29,197 bases of DNA, from NCBI GenBank assembly GCA_900316925.1, contig ONEU01000089.1, forward strand, positions 1 to 29,197. The letters are read 5' to 3'. The stretch's first letter is position 1. Every line of letters starts with the position of its first letter. Source of the stretch: an uncultured Eubacteriales bacterium (lineage in GTDB: Bacteria; Bacillota; Clostridia; Oscillospirales; Acutalibacteraceae). Below are positions 1 through 7,381 of the stretch, in pieces. Both the position numbers and the translations under genes were made by a program. The notes below the pieces were generated by a model that did no database searches, had not been told where the DNA came from, and saw only the letters and a program-made list of their open reading frames with translations.

Positions 1-87
1 GAGGTTCGTAAAAGAGAAGCTTATGAAAAGCCTTCTGTAAAACGTAAAAAGAAGTCTGAAGCTGCTCGTAAGCGTAAGTACAAATAA
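1..87 (+). CDS. rpsU: Ribosomal protein bS21, C-terminal part (truncated by window start)
   Basis: The first frame encodes a very basic tail of 28 residues ending at TAA 85-87, including EKPSVKRKKKSEAARKRKYK. This matches the lysine/arginine-rich C-terminus of bacterial 30S ribosomal protein bS21. The 5' part, with the N-terminal helix, lies outside the window. Full-length bS21 is about 58-70 residues, so roughly half is visible. A long hairpin with a U-tract follows directly (111-186), so the gene probably ends its own transcription unit. Identification rests on composition and on recognising the tail; confidence is good but limited by truncation. Confidence 0.85.
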   Translation, partial: EVRKREAYEKPSVKRKKKSEAARKRKYK

Positions 88-110
88 TTTTGTATTTTAC
101 ACAGAAATTT

Positions 111-186
111 AAGGATATTTCCGTTTTGTGAGGTCGTCGGGCTTGCTGTGTGCAGGCTCGGCCTCCTGCGGAGATGTCCTTTTTTG
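111..186 (+). terminator. Compound rpsU terminator hairpin
   Basis: The outer stem pairs 111-122 with 170-181, 12 bp including G-U pairs. A middle stem pairs 130-136 with 159-165 and an inner stem pairs 141-146 with 152-157. Six T residues follow (181-186). It sits between rpsU and yqeG and reads as an unusually long, three-tier intrinsic terminator. It could also be a structured leader for yqeG. Confidence 0.65.
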
Positions 187-210
187 TTTATGGATTGAAG
201 GAGTGATCGA

Positions 211-723
211 GTGAGTCTTTTGAAACCCACAGTCGCGCTGAATAAGGTGACGGATATCCATTTGCCCCTGCTGCGGAGGCTGGGAACGGATGCAATCCTG
301 CTGGACGTAGACAATACCCTGGCATCACCTACGTCGAAGATCCCTTATGACGGGGTGAAGGAGTGGCTTGCAGAGATACAGGCCGGCGGTGTGCAGATCG
401 TGATCTGCTCCAATAACTATAAGAAGCGCATCCGTCCCTTTGCCGACAGCCTGGGGCTTGATTGTGTTGCTATGAGCATGAAGCCCTTTCCCTTCGGCTT
501 CAACCGCGCCAAAAGGAAGCTGAGGGAGAAACCGCAGTCGGTGGTGGTAGTGGGGGACCAGGTCTATACCGATGTACTGGGAGCGAACCTTGCAGGGATG
601 AAGTCGATTCTGCTGGAGCCGCAGAGTGAAGAGCACGGCTTTTCGATCATGGTGCGGCGAAAGATGGAGAAGGGAATCCGCAGGAAGCTCCTGGAACAGA
701 AGCAACACGAAAAACACTCCTGA
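211..723 (+). CDS. yqeG: YqeG-family HAD subclass IIIA phosphatase
   Basis: A 170-residue protein of the HAD superfamily, YqeG family, predicted to be a cytoplasmic phosphatase of unknown physiological substrate. Visible motifs in order: motif I DVDNT (32-36, with D32 nucleophile and D34 general acid), motif II CSNN (S67), motif III lysine in MKPFPFG (K91), and motif IV VGDQVYTD (G115-D116 and D121, Mg binding). The start is GTG at 211, preceded by GAAGGAG, with no better in-frame ATG. In Firmicutes yqeG sits with shikimate and translation genes, as here just upstream of aroQ. Length is typical of the family. Confidence 0.9.
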   Translation: MSLLKPTVALNKVTDIHLPLLRRLGTDAILLDVDNTLASPTSKIPYDGVKEWLAEIQAGGVQIVICSNNYKKRIRPFADSLGLDCVAMSMKPFPFGFNRAKRKLREKPQSVVVVGDQVYTDVLGANLAGMKSILLEPQSEEHGFSIMVRRKMEKGIRRKLLEQKQHEKHS

Positions 724-753
724 TAAAGAACGGGAATGATAGGGGGGATTTGT

Positions 754-1089
754 TTGTCAGTCAAAGAAACGGATCGGATCGACGCCATGGGCGTGGATGA
801 AAAGACGAATACACTGGTGCTGCTGGTGATCGACCCGTACACCTGGATGATTCAGGAAATGGATCATATTCTGACGCTTCAGAAAAAAATCAATAATTAT
901 GTGGGGTACATTGAAGGCAGGGGCTATGCGGAAAAGTATCCTGACAGGCAGTTTGACGGCTTCCGGATTGAGGTGGCCTTCCGGTACCAGTACTCGGACA
1001 ACTGCCGGCAGGTGCTGGAGGCAGGCTCACAGCAGCTCAGGGACAGAGGCATAGACTTTGCGTATTCTATTGTGACCACTGATGAATAA
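754..1089 (+). CDS. DUF6572-like small protein
   Basis: A protein of about 111 residues beginning SVKETDRIDAMGVDEKTNTL. This matches my recollection of DUF6572-type proteins, which carry an N-terminal SV..TD.ID motif, a strand-rich middle and a YI segment. I chose TTG 754 rather than ATG 736 because a GGGGGG run (742-747) lies six bases upstream of the TTG, whereas the ATG has no ribosome binding site and would add six residues unlike the family. No membrane segment or signal peptide is visible. It lies 30 bases after yqeG and 13 before aroQ, so it is probably co-transcribed. Function is unknown. Confidence 0.7.
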   Translation: MSVKETDRIDAMGVDEKTNTLVLLVIDPYTWMIQEMDHILTLQKKINNYVGYIEGRGYAEKYPDRQFDGFRIEVAFRYQYSDNCRQVLEAGSQQLRDRGIDFAYSIVTTDE

Positions 1090-1102
1090 AGGATGATTGA
1101 GA

Positions 1103-1546
1103 ATGAAAAGAATACTGTTTCTGTTAGGCCCGAACCTGAATATGGTGGGCATCCGTGACCGCCATGTTTACGGTACACAGACCGCTGAGAGCATCAATGA
1201 GGACGTGCGCCGCTGGGCGGATGAACTGGGACTGGAGCTGGAGATCTTTCAGTCGAACCACGAGGGGGAGCTGATCGACAAGCTCCACGCCGCATACGGC
1301 ACTAAGGACGGTGTGATGATCAACGCAGGAGCACTTACGCATTACAGCTATTCGCTGCGGGACGCCATTGAAGCAATCCAACTGCCGGTGATCGAGACAC
1401 ACATGTCGAATATCTATGCACGGGAGAGCTTCCGGCATGAATCGGTAATCTCGGCAGTGTGCAGCGGCTCGATTGCGGGCTTCGGCAAGACAAGCTATTA
1501 TCTGGGACTGTGCGCCCTGAAACAAATTTTATCAGAAAAGGAATGA
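1103..1546 (+). CDS. aroQ: 3-dehydroquinate dehydratase, type II
   Basis: Catalyses 3-dehydroquinate to 3-dehydroshikimate in aromatic amino acid synthesis, usually as a cytoplasmic dodecamer. Recognised from GPNLN (9-13), the lid-loop arginine R18 and catalytic tyrosine Y23 in the GIRDRHVYG segment, FQSNHEGELID, INAGALTHYSYSLRDA, and ETHMSNIYARESFRH with the catalytic-region histidine. The length of 147 residues is typical. The start is ATG 1103, with AAGGA (1089-1093) nine bases upstream; TTG 1097 is in frame but too close to that site. The lid loop reads IRDRHVYG rather than the usual REPxxYG, a mild variant that keeps the key R and Y. The stop overlaps the region where the next gene starts, suggesting translational coupling. 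Confidence 0.95.
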   Translation: MKRILFLLGPNLNMVGIRDRHVYGTQTAESINEDVRRWADELGLELEIFQSNHEGELIDKLHAAYGTKDGVMINAGALTHYSYSLRDAIEAIQLPVIETHMSNIYARESFRHESVISAVCSGSIAGFGKTSYYLGLCALKQILSEKE

Positions 1547-1551
1547 GCGGC

Positions 1552-2628
1552 ATGGAAGAACGATTAAAGACGCTGGCCGTTCTGTTGCCGGAGGAAGCGG
1601 ATGCAGCGCTCATCATCTCCGGAGAGAACCGCCGGTATTATACCAACTTCATTTCCTCGCTGGGATATCTGCTGGTGACCCGGGAAAAGAGCTGGCTGTT
1701 TGTGGACTCCCGCTATGAAGAGGCTGCCAGGGCACAGGCGAAGGGCTGTGAGGTAGTGCTCTTCCGGAAGCTGCGGAATGCTCTGGGTGACTGCCTGAAA
1801 AGTCACGGCCTGAAACGGATCCTGTTGGAGGGTTCCGCATTTACGCTGAACAGTGCCGCAGAGATGGACGAGCTGTTGGAGAGTGTGGGAGCGGTGTCCA
1901 TCAAGAGCAGGCGGCTGGATGAGATCATCAGCAGTATGCGGATCATCAAGACCGCTGACGAGATCGAGAAAATGCGCAAGGCACAGCGCATCACCGAAAA
2001 TGCACTCAATGAGACCATGAAGCTCATCAAAGAGGGTGTGAGCGAGCTGGATCTTTCCCTTGACCTGGAATTTCGCATGAGACGTGCGGGTGCGGAGAGT
2101 GTGTCCTTTGACCTGATTGTGCTGACGGGAACCACAACCTCCATGCCCCACGGTGTCCCTTCGGAGAGAAAGGTCAAAAACGGGGACTTTGTTCTGTTTG
2201 ACATCGGCGCCACGGTTGACGGCTATCACAGCGATATGACCCGCACGGTTGTCTGCGGCAAAGCGGACAGCATGATGAAGCGGGTGTATCAGACGGTGCT
2301 GCAGGCACAGCAGAACGGACTTGCTGCCGTTCGCAGCGGAGCAACCTGCGGCGAGGTGGACTTCGCTGCCAGATCGACCATTGACCAGGCAGGCTTCGGG
2401 GAATACTTCGGACACTCCACCGGACACGGCGTAGGACTGGAAATACATGAAGCGCCCTCGGTCTCACCGGAGAGCGCCTTTGTTCTGCAGAGCGGCATGG
2501 TGGTAACTGTAGAGCCGGGAATCTATTTGCCGGGAAAATTCGGCGTGCGGATTGAAGATATGGTGGCGGTGACCGGAGACGGCTGCATCAATCTTGCCGT
2601 GCAGCCCAAGGAACTGATTGAACTGTAA
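1552..2628 (+). CDS. pepP: M24-family Xaa-Pro aminopeptidase
   Basis: Predicted cytoplasmic dinuclear-metal aminopeptidase that cleaves N-terminal Xaa-Pro bonds. It has 358 residues: an N-terminal creatinase/prolidase-like domain (about 1-125), then the pita-bread M24 catalytic domain. Metal ligands are visible in order: D217 and D228 (FDIGATVDGYHSD), H292 (TGHGVGLEIHEAP), E321 (EPGIY) and E335 (RIED). ATG 1552 is preferred over ATG 1543: both are in frame, but the AAAAGGA site (1536-1542) is correctly spaced only for 1552. In many Clostridia an M24 peptidase immediately precedes efp; here an acyltransferase gene intervenes. PepP versus PepQ naming is uncertain from sequence alone. Confidence 0.88.
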   Translation: MEERLKTLAVLLPEEADAALIISGENRRYYTNFISSLGYLLVTREKSWLFVDSRYEEAARAQAKGCEVVLFRKLRNALGDCLKSHGLKRILLEGSAFTLNSAAEMDELLESVGAVSIKSRRLDEIISSMRIIKTADEIEKMRKAQRITENALNETMKLIKEGVSELDLSLDLEFRMRRAGAESVSFDLIVLTGTTTSMPHGVPSERKVKNGDFVLFDIGATVDGYHSDMTRTVVCGKADSMMKRVYQTVLQAQQNGLAAVRSGATCGEVDFAARSTIDQAGFGEYFGHSTGHGVGLEIHEAPSVSPESAFVLQSGMVVTVEPGIYLPGKFGVRIEDMVAVTGDGCINLAVQPKELIEL

Positions 2629-2640
2629 GGAGGAACGGAC

Positions 2641-3741
2641 ATGGAAGAAGCTTCTCCTTTGGTGAAGAAAAAGAAACAGCGCAACGGCAAGATCGAACTG
2701 ATGCGCTTTGTCATGGCGGTGATCATTGCCTGCTATCATTTCGGCTGCTCCGTGAAATATCCGGGGGAGTGGTTCGAGAGGGGCTATCTGGCAGTAGAAT
2801 TCTTTTTTGTTGTTTCCGGCTACCTGTTTGCGTCCTCGCTGATGAAATACGGAAAGGAACAGCAGGGGGATCTTGTCAGATCGAGCCTGCTGTTTATGGC
2901 GAAGAAGTACCGCTCCTTTATCTGGTACTATCTGGTGGTCATTGTGATGACCGTAGTGGCGTGGATTCCGTTTTTTCACCTGAACTTCCATGACTGGCTG
3001 CTGCGGGTGATCCACGCCATACCGACGTTTTTTCTCGTACAGATGGCAGGTCTGCCGACGGCGGACTGGTTCGTGCCGGTGTGGTACCTGTCGGCAATGC
3101 TGATCGTGATGTTTATCCTCACCCCCGTGATGATAAAATGGGGGCGCACTTATGCGCTGTATATTGCCCCGGTGCTGTCGCTGCTGCTCATCGGCTTTAT
3201 ATGGAAGCAGGGGGGGACGCTGAATGTTTCGACCATGTGGAAGGACAATTGGTTCAACGCCGGTCTGGGACGGGCATTGGCGGAGGTGTCTATCGGCTGT
3301 ACCTGCTGCTATATTGTGAAGAGCGGCATCCTGAACCGTGTGAACCGCTGGGTGCTCTCACTGATCGGGTTTCTGTGCTATCTTCCGCCTTTGATCTGTA
3401 TGACCGTGGGAATGAAGCAGATCATGGAGGTAAGTGTGACCCTGCTGCTGATTGCGGCGGTACTGATTACTTTCCAGAACAGCAGCACGTTTACTTTTCT
3501 GAATAACAGGTTTGTCTATTTCCTCGGGACGCTCAGTCTGCCCGTTTTTCTTTGCCATTCCATTGCGCGGTATTATATTGTCGATTATTATCATCTCGAC
3601 CTGGGTTATCCGAAAACGCTCGGCGTGTTCCTGCTGGTGACATTTGCACTGTCGGCGGTCTGCGTGATCGGAGGAAAACTGCTGCAGATGACGGCTAAGT
3701 GGATTTCCGGGCGCCGCAAGCCCCCCAAAACGGCAGAATGA
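2641..3741 (+). CDS. Acyltransferase family 3 integral membrane protein
   Basis: A 366-residue polytopic membrane protein of the acyltransferase 3 (OafA/NodX-like) family, which transfers acyl groups to carbohydrates or other cell-envelope acceptors. The N-terminus shows the family signature: FVMAVIIACYHFG with the catalytic-region histidine, then GYLAVEFFFVVSGYLF. About ten hydrophobic segments follow, and the protein ends in a basic tail (SGRRKPPKTAE). A strong AAGGAGG site lies seven bases before ATG 2641, and the gene follows the peptidase stop by only 12 bases, so it is probably in the same operon. The acceptor cannot be told from sequence. Its position between a peptidase and efp is unlike the usual cluster. 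Confidence 0.88.
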   Translation: MEEASPLVKKKKQRNGKIELMRFVMAVIIACYHFGCSVKYPGEWFERGYLAVEFFFVVSGYLFASSLMKYGKEQQGDLVRSSLLFMAKKYRSFIWYYLVVIVMTVVAWIPFFHLNFHDWLLRVIHAIPTFFLVQMAGLPTADWFVPVWYLSAMLIVMFILTPVMIKWGRTYALYIAPVLSLLLIGFIWKQGGTLNVSTMWKDNWFNAGLGRALAEVSIGCTCCYIVKSGILNRVNRWVLSLIGFLCYLPPLICMTVGMKQIMEVSVTLLLIAAVLITFQNSSTFTFLNNRFVYFLGTLSLPVFLCHSIARYYIVDYYHLDLGYPKTLGVFLLVTFALSAVCVIGGKLLQMTAKWISGRRKPPKTAE

Positions 3742-3781
3742 CGGAAAAATGGCGGGCTTCCCGAAAAACCCGTAAAAATTC

Positions 3782-3810
3782 TTGCAATTTGAATGCAGAT
3801 ATAGTATAAT
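3782..3810 (+). promoter_or_regulatory. Sigma-A-type promoter for efp
   Basis: TTGCAA (3782-3787), a 17-bp spacer, then a perfect TATAAT (3805-3810). This lies about 75 bases upstream of the EF-P start, so efp has its own promoter despite following the pepP/acyltransferase operon. A second -35-like TTGACA at 3831-3836 has only a weak -10 after it. Confidence 0.75.
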
Positions 3811-3884
3811 GAGATGAGTGTATAGGGCTGTTGACAAGTACAGTTTTATTCAGTTTACTATTATCCGAAACAGGAGGACTTTTT

Positions 3885-4442
3885 ATGATTACAGCAGGCG
3901 ATTTCAGAAACGGCGTTACCTTCGAGATGGATGGTCAGGTTGTTACCATCATTGAGTTTCAGCATGTGAAGCCCGGAAAGGGTGCCGCTTTTGTCCGTAC
4001 CAAGATCAAGAACGTGATCACCGGTGCGGTCGTGGAAAAAACCTTCAACCCCAATGACAAATATCCCACTGCTTTCATTGAGAGAAAGGATATGGAGTAT
4101 CTCTATAACGATGAGAGCCTCTATTATTTCATGGACAACGAGACCTATGAGCAGATTCCGATCAGCAAGGACGTGCTCGGTGACAACTTCAAGTTCGTAA
4201 AGGAGAACATGGAGTGCAAGATCCTGTCCTATAAGGGCAATGTGTTCGGCGTAGAGCCTCCCACATTTGTGGTGCTTACCGTTACACAGACTGACCCCGG
4301 CTTCAAGGGTGATACCGCTACCAACGTAACAAAGCCTGCTACGCTTGAGACAGGCGCTGAGATCAAGGTGCCGCTGTTCATCAACGAGGGCGACCAGATC
4401 CAGATCGACACCAGAACAGGCGAGTATATGTCCAGAGCATAA
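3885..4442 (+). CDS. efp: Translation elongation factor P
   Basis: EF-P binds stalled ribosomes between the P and E sites and promotes peptide-bond formation at polyproline stretches. The 185-residue length and three-domain OB-like architecture are typical. The N-terminal KOW-like domain carries HVKPGKGAAF, with K32 at the position that is post-translationally modified in several bacteria; no modifying enzyme gene is seen in this window. The C-terminal domain ends GDQIQIDTRTGEYMSRA, as in canonical EF-P. The start is ATG 3885, with AGGAGG at 3872-3877. An in-frame upstream extension to about 3831 is open but falls inside the promoter region and is not expected to be translated. Confidence 0.97.
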   Translation: MITAGDFRNGVTFEMDGQVVTIIEFQHVKPGKGAAFVRTKIKNVITGAVVEKTFNPNDKYPTAFIERKDMEYLYNDESLYYFMDNETYEQIPISKDVLGDNFKFVKENMECKILSYKGNVFGVEPPTFVVLTVTQTDPGFKGDTATNVTKPATLETGAEIKVPLFINEGDQIQIDTRTGEYMSRA

Positions 4443-4487
4443 GCCCTGCTCCGGTGGAAAGCGGATAATAAAGGGAGGAAAACAGGA

Positions 4488-4943
4488 ATGAAAATTACGG
4501 AAAAGGCTGCATACGTCAAGGGACTGGTGGACGGCCTGGAGCTTGACCCCAAGGACAAGCAGACAAAGGTGTTCAAAGCACTGGTTGACCTGGTGAATGA
4601 AATGGCAGAGGAGATCGTAGAGCTGGAGCAGTGCTATGATGACGTCTGCGACCAGGTGGATGCACTTGACGAGGATCTCTCCGGTGTGGAGGATCTGCTG
4701 TATGACGAGTATGAGGACGAGGAAGGCTGTGACTGCGGATGCTGCAGTTCAGATGACGACACCGCTTATGAGGTGACCTGTCCGACTTGCGGTATGACGA
4801 TCGGCCTTGACGAGGATTCCCTCAATGACGGCGGTATGGTCTGCCCTGGCTGCGGCGAGAACCTTGAGTTCGATTACGACGAGGATGAGCTCGACGATCA
4901 GCCTGCGTCTGCCGATAAAGACGAGGAATCTGCCGAAGATTAA
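4488..4943 (+). CDS. CD1247-type acidic zinc-ribbon protein
   Basis: A strongly acidic 151-residue protein. Residues 1-80 form a predicted helical domain (KAAYVKGLVDGLELDPKDKQ) that I recognise as the CD1247 N-terminal domain, common just downstream of efp in Clostridia. A CDCGCC cluster follows near residue 82, then a zinc ribbon with two CxxC knuckles (CPTCG and CPGCG) and an acidic tail. There is no helix-turn-helix, so any transcriptional-regulator label would be doubtful. Its precise role is unknown. It lies 45 bases after efp, with AGGGAGG upstream of ATG 4488, and is followed by a terminator. Confidence 0.85.
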   Translation: MKITEKAAYVKGLVDGLELDPKDKQTKVFKALVDLVNEMAEEIVELEQCYDDVCDQVDALDEDLSGVEDLLYDEYEDEEGCDCGCCSSDDDTAYEVTCPTCGMTIGLDEDSLNDGGMVCPGCGENLEFDYDEDELDDQPASADKDEESAED

Positions 4944-4961
4944 GATTTGATAAGGAAAGAT

Positions 4962-5000
4962 GCGGAATTCTGCACAGCAGGGTTCCGCTTTCGGTTTTTT
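4962..5000 (+). terminator. Intrinsic terminator after CD1247-type gene
   Basis: Stem GCGGAA (4962-4967) with TTCCGC (4983-4988), and an inner stem CTGC (4970-4973) with GCAG (4977-4980). It is followed by the T-rich tract 4989-5000. Confidence 0.7.
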
Positions 5001-5017
5001 ATGAAAGGCGGATGTGT

Positions 5018-5743
5018 ATGCTGTTGAGCCTGCTGCGCTCTCAGAGCTTTGACCTTATTTCGGTAATTGTATATATTGCTTCGGTGTTGATGATCATTTT
5101 TTTGGTCAACCCCCTGCATGAATGTGCCCACGGATGGATGGCGTACAAGCTGGGTGACAACACCGCCAGGAGCCAGGGACGGCTCACGCTGAATCCCCTG
5201 GCACATATTGACTATATGGGTTCCTTACTGATGCTGCTTGTCGGCTTCGGCTGGGCGAAGCCGGTACCGGTCAATGCCCGTCATTTCAAGAATCCAAAGG
5301 CAGGCATGGCCATCACCGCGCTGGCAGGTCCTGTTTCCAATTTATTGGCGGCGCTGGTGTTCGGTCTGGTCTACAATACGATCGTGCTCATCATGGTAAA
5401 ATCCGGTTCGGCGATGGTAGTCAGTTCGATGGTCTTCCTGAAATCGGATATCAAGGTCATGGAGTATGTGCTGATGTTCTTCCAGTTCCTGATAATGATC
5501 AACATCTCCCTGGCGGTATTTAATCTGATTCCCATTCCGCCTCTTGACGGTTCCAAGATACTGATGGCGTTTCTCCCGGACAAGGCGATCTTCAAGATTT
5601 ATCAGTATCAGCTGTATTTTTCGATTGCCCTGTTCATTCTGCTGATGATGGGTGGTGTGAGCCGTCTGCTTCTTCCCGTACAGAACTGGCTTTTCAGCGG
5701 CATCAACTGGCTCACTTCCCTCCCCTTCTCCTGGGCCTACTAG
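5018..5743 (+). CDS. Site-2 protease family M50 metalloprotease
   Basis: A 241-residue polytopic membrane zinc metalloprotease of the site-2 protease family (YwhC/Rip2-like), which cleaves substrates within the membrane. The first hydrophobic segment contains HECAH (34-38), the HExxH zinc motif. A later segment carries NLIPIPPLDGSK, supplying the third ligand, an aspartate. About five or six membrane segments are visible. ATG 5018 has AAAGGCGG six bases upstream and is preferred over ATG 5012. The substrate is unknown. Homologues often lie just upstream of scpA-scpB, as here, but a 313-bp inverted-repeat-bounded segment begins exactly at the TAG stop. Confidence 0.9.
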   Translation: MLLSLLRSQSFDLISVIVYIASVLMIIFLVNPLHECAHGWMAYKLGDNTARSQGRLTLNPLAHIDYMGSLLMLLVGFGWAKPVPVNARHFKNPKAGMAITALAGPVSNLLAALVFGLVYNTIVLIMVKSGSAMVVSSMVFLKSDIKVMEYVLMFFQFLIMINISLAVFNLIPIPPLDGSKILMAFLPDKAIFKIYQYQLYFSIALFILLMMGGVSRLLLPVQNWLFSGINWLTSLPFSWAY

Positions 5744-6055
5744 CGCAGAGCCTGCGCACCCGTGTCACGCTGTCGTTCGCTTGCGCTCACTCTGTTCGTT
5801 TAAGGCGAAACTGCTATGTCGCTAACATCCGGCACGGCGGCTGGCGCCGATGATTTTCTCTGTCCGCCGACACGCCCCTTGACGGGGCGCTTAACGGCTG
5901 TTTCTCAAAATATTCAAGCTTCGTTTTCTATCATAGTACCCGTGCCTATTGCTTTGCAGTAGCAGACAAGCACATTTGCAGTAGCAGACGAGGATAATGT
6001 TTCAAGATAATATAGTCAAACAGTCGTTGGAAACACGGGAGCGCAGGCTCTGCGC
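5743..6055. mobile_element. Candidate MITE-like element bounded by 23-bp inverted repeats
   Basis: This fills almost all of the 342-base gap between the M50 gene and scpA, and no credible gene lies inside. The left end 5743-5765 and right end 6033-6055 are inverted copies over 23 bp with one mismatch. The core GCGCAGAGCCTGCGC is itself a short palindrome (GCGCAG/CTGCGC), but the asymmetric centre (AGC versus GCT) and the flanking CCCGTGT/ACACGGG also match, so the pairing is not just palindromy. Inside are two more hairpins (CGGCGG 5835-5840 with CCGCCG 5864-5869; CGCCCC 5873-5878 with GGGGCG 5884-5889) and a 22-bp tandem repeat. No clear target-site duplication is visible. It could instead be a structured untranslated RNA or another interspersed repeat. 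Confidence 0.5.
5953..5989 (+). repeat. Direct repeat with 22-bp spacing
   Basis: TTTGCAGTAGCAGAC occurs at 5953-5967 and exactly again at 5975-5989, giving a 22-bp period (two helical turns). It lies in the right half of the inverted-repeat-bounded element. Two identical sites on one DNA face suggest a protein binding pair, or simply a recent tandem duplication. Confidence 0.7.
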
Positions 6056-6085
6056 CGGGGGACTGAAAAACTATGACAAAATGGT

Positions 6086-6823
6086 GTGTGGAAATTGGAA
6101 AAGCTATCGTATAAGTTGGATGTGTTTGAGGGGCCTCTTGACCTTCTTCTGCATCTGATCGAAAAGAATAAACTGAATATTTACGATATCCAGATCTCGG
6201 AGCTGCTCTCACAGTATATGGAACAGATCGACCTGATGCAGCAGCAGGAACTGGATGTGGCAGGCGAATTTCTGGCGATGGCTTCCCATCTGGTGCAGAT
6301 CAAGGCGGCCATGCTGCTGCCGAAGCCCGAAGAGGGTGAGGAGATGCGCCGGGAGCTTTCCGGACAGCTGATTGAGTACCAGAAATGCAAGCGTGTGGCG
6401 AAAATGCTGTCGGAGCAGATCAGCTTTGACAGCTTCTGTCGGGAGCCGGCAAAGATGAAAGCGGATATGACCTATAAACGCAGCCATGAACCCGGTTATC
6501 TGGTGGCGGCCTATCTGATGGCGGCGGGACGCAGCAAGGCAAAGCTCCCGCCGCCGGAGGATGCTTTCTCGGGTATCGTCCGGCGCCGGATCGTATCGGT
6601 CAGTTCAAAGATCATCAGCGTCATGCGGAAGCTGTGGGGCGGTATGAGCCGCCGCTATCGAACCATCTTTGACGACGCCACCGATAAAAGCGAGTTGGTG
6701 GCGACATTCCTTGCGATCCTGGAGCTGATCAAAGGAAAGCGGGTGCGGATCGAAGGAGAAGGCGAGGAACAGGAACTGAAACTGATAAGCGGTGGTGGAA
6801 AGCATTGGAAAGACGAAAACTAA
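6086..6823 (+). CDS. scpA: Segregation and condensation protein A (kleisin)
   Basis: Kleisin subunit of the SMC-ScpAB complex, which compacts and segregates the chromosome. The 245-residue protein has the N-terminal family signature LDVFEGPLDLLLHLIEKNKL at about 10-29, which contacts the SMC neck, followed by IYDIQISELLSQY. A central charged linker leads to a C-terminal winged-helix-like region that contacts SMC (FLAILELIKGKRVRIEG). The start is uncertain: GTG 6086 is shown, while TTG 6095 would give MEKLSYKLDVF, closer to typical ScpA starts. Neither has a strong ribosome binding site. The 3' end overlaps scpB by 19 bases, implying coupled translation. Confidence 0.93.
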   Translation: MWKLEKLSYKLDVFEGPLDLLLHLIEKNKLNIYDIQISELLSQYMEQIDLMQQQELDVAGEFLAMASHLVQIKAAMLLPKPEEGEEMRRELSGQLIEYQKCKRVAKMLSEQISFDSFCREPAKMKADMTYKRSHEPGYLVAAYLMAAGRSKAKLPPPEDAFSGIVRRRIVSVSSKIISVMRKLWGGMSRRYRTIFDDATDKSELVATFLAILELIKGKRVRIEGEGEEQELKLISGGGKHWKDEN

Positions 6824-7380
6824 AAGCGGCTGCAGAGGCGATTCTGTTCGCCTGTGGAACGCCCGTGGATATACAGAGGATGGCGCAGGCGCTGGAACTG
6901 GATACAGCGGAAGCTGCTGCGCTGTGTGAAGAGCTGATGCAGGAATATCGGGAGCAGGAAAAGGGCATCCGTGTGGTGAAGCTCAACGGCAGCTACCAGA
7001 TGTGTACGGTAGAGGAATATGCCGGTCCGATCCGCACGGTGATGGATCTGCGCCGGAACACGCCCCTGTCCCAGGCGGCTGCGGAGGTACTGGCGGTGAT
7101 TGCCTATAACCAGCCTGTGACCAAGGCGTTTGTGGAACAGGTGAGAGGGGTGGATTGCTCCGGTGTGGTGAGCAGCCTGATTGCCAGACAGCTCATCGAA
7201 GAGAAGGGCAGACTGGAGCTGCCCGGCAGACCGTTGGTATACGGTACCACGGAGCATTTCCTGCGCTGCTTCAACATTTCCTCGCTGGAGGAGCTGCCGC
7301 CGCTGCCCCAGGACAGCGAAGAGGAAGAGTCCGGACAGGAAGAGCCGGCAGAAAATGACGGTACGGAACAGGTGGAATGA
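6805..7380 (+). CDS. scpB: Segregation and condensation protein B
   Basis: A 191-residue winged-helix protein that dimerises and binds the ScpA kleisin in the SMC complex. Family features: the N-terminal AAAEAILFACGTPVDI, LNGSYQMCT, the conserved LSQAAAEVLAVIAYNQPVTKAFVEQVRGV block, LIARQLIEEKGR and RPLVYGTTEHFLRCF. The C-terminus is a typical acidic, poorly conserved tail. The start is TTG 6805, inside the end of scpA, consistent with translational coupling; no ATG would preserve the conserved N-terminus. The next gene begins two bases after the stop. Confidence 0.95.
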   Translation: MERRKLKAAAEAILFACGTPVDIQRMAQALELDTAEAAALCEELMQEYREQEKGIRVVKLNGSYQMCTVEEYAGPIRTVMDLRRNTPLSQAAAEVLAVIAYNQPVTKAFVEQVRGVDCSGVVSSLIARQLIEEKGRLELPGRPLVYGTTEHFLRCFNISSLEELPPLPQDSEEEESGQEEPAENDGTEQVE

Positions 7381-7381
7381 G

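Noticed and set aside
3831..3861. Second efp promoter based on TTGACA at 3831
   Set aside because: The -35 is perfect but no acceptable -10 lies 16-18 bp away (TTTACT or TACTAT at poor spacing); the upstream promoter is much better.
3831..3884. N-terminal extension of EF-P from an upstream start
   Set aside because: The extra codons overlap promoter-like sequence, and the canonical EF-P N-terminus has an AGGAGG site at the right distance.
5743..5765. The element's end motif explained only as a local palindrome
   Set aside because: GCGCAG/CTGCGC is self-complementary, but the asymmetric centre and seven flanking bases also match at the far end in inverted orientation, so the terminal-repeat reading was kept.
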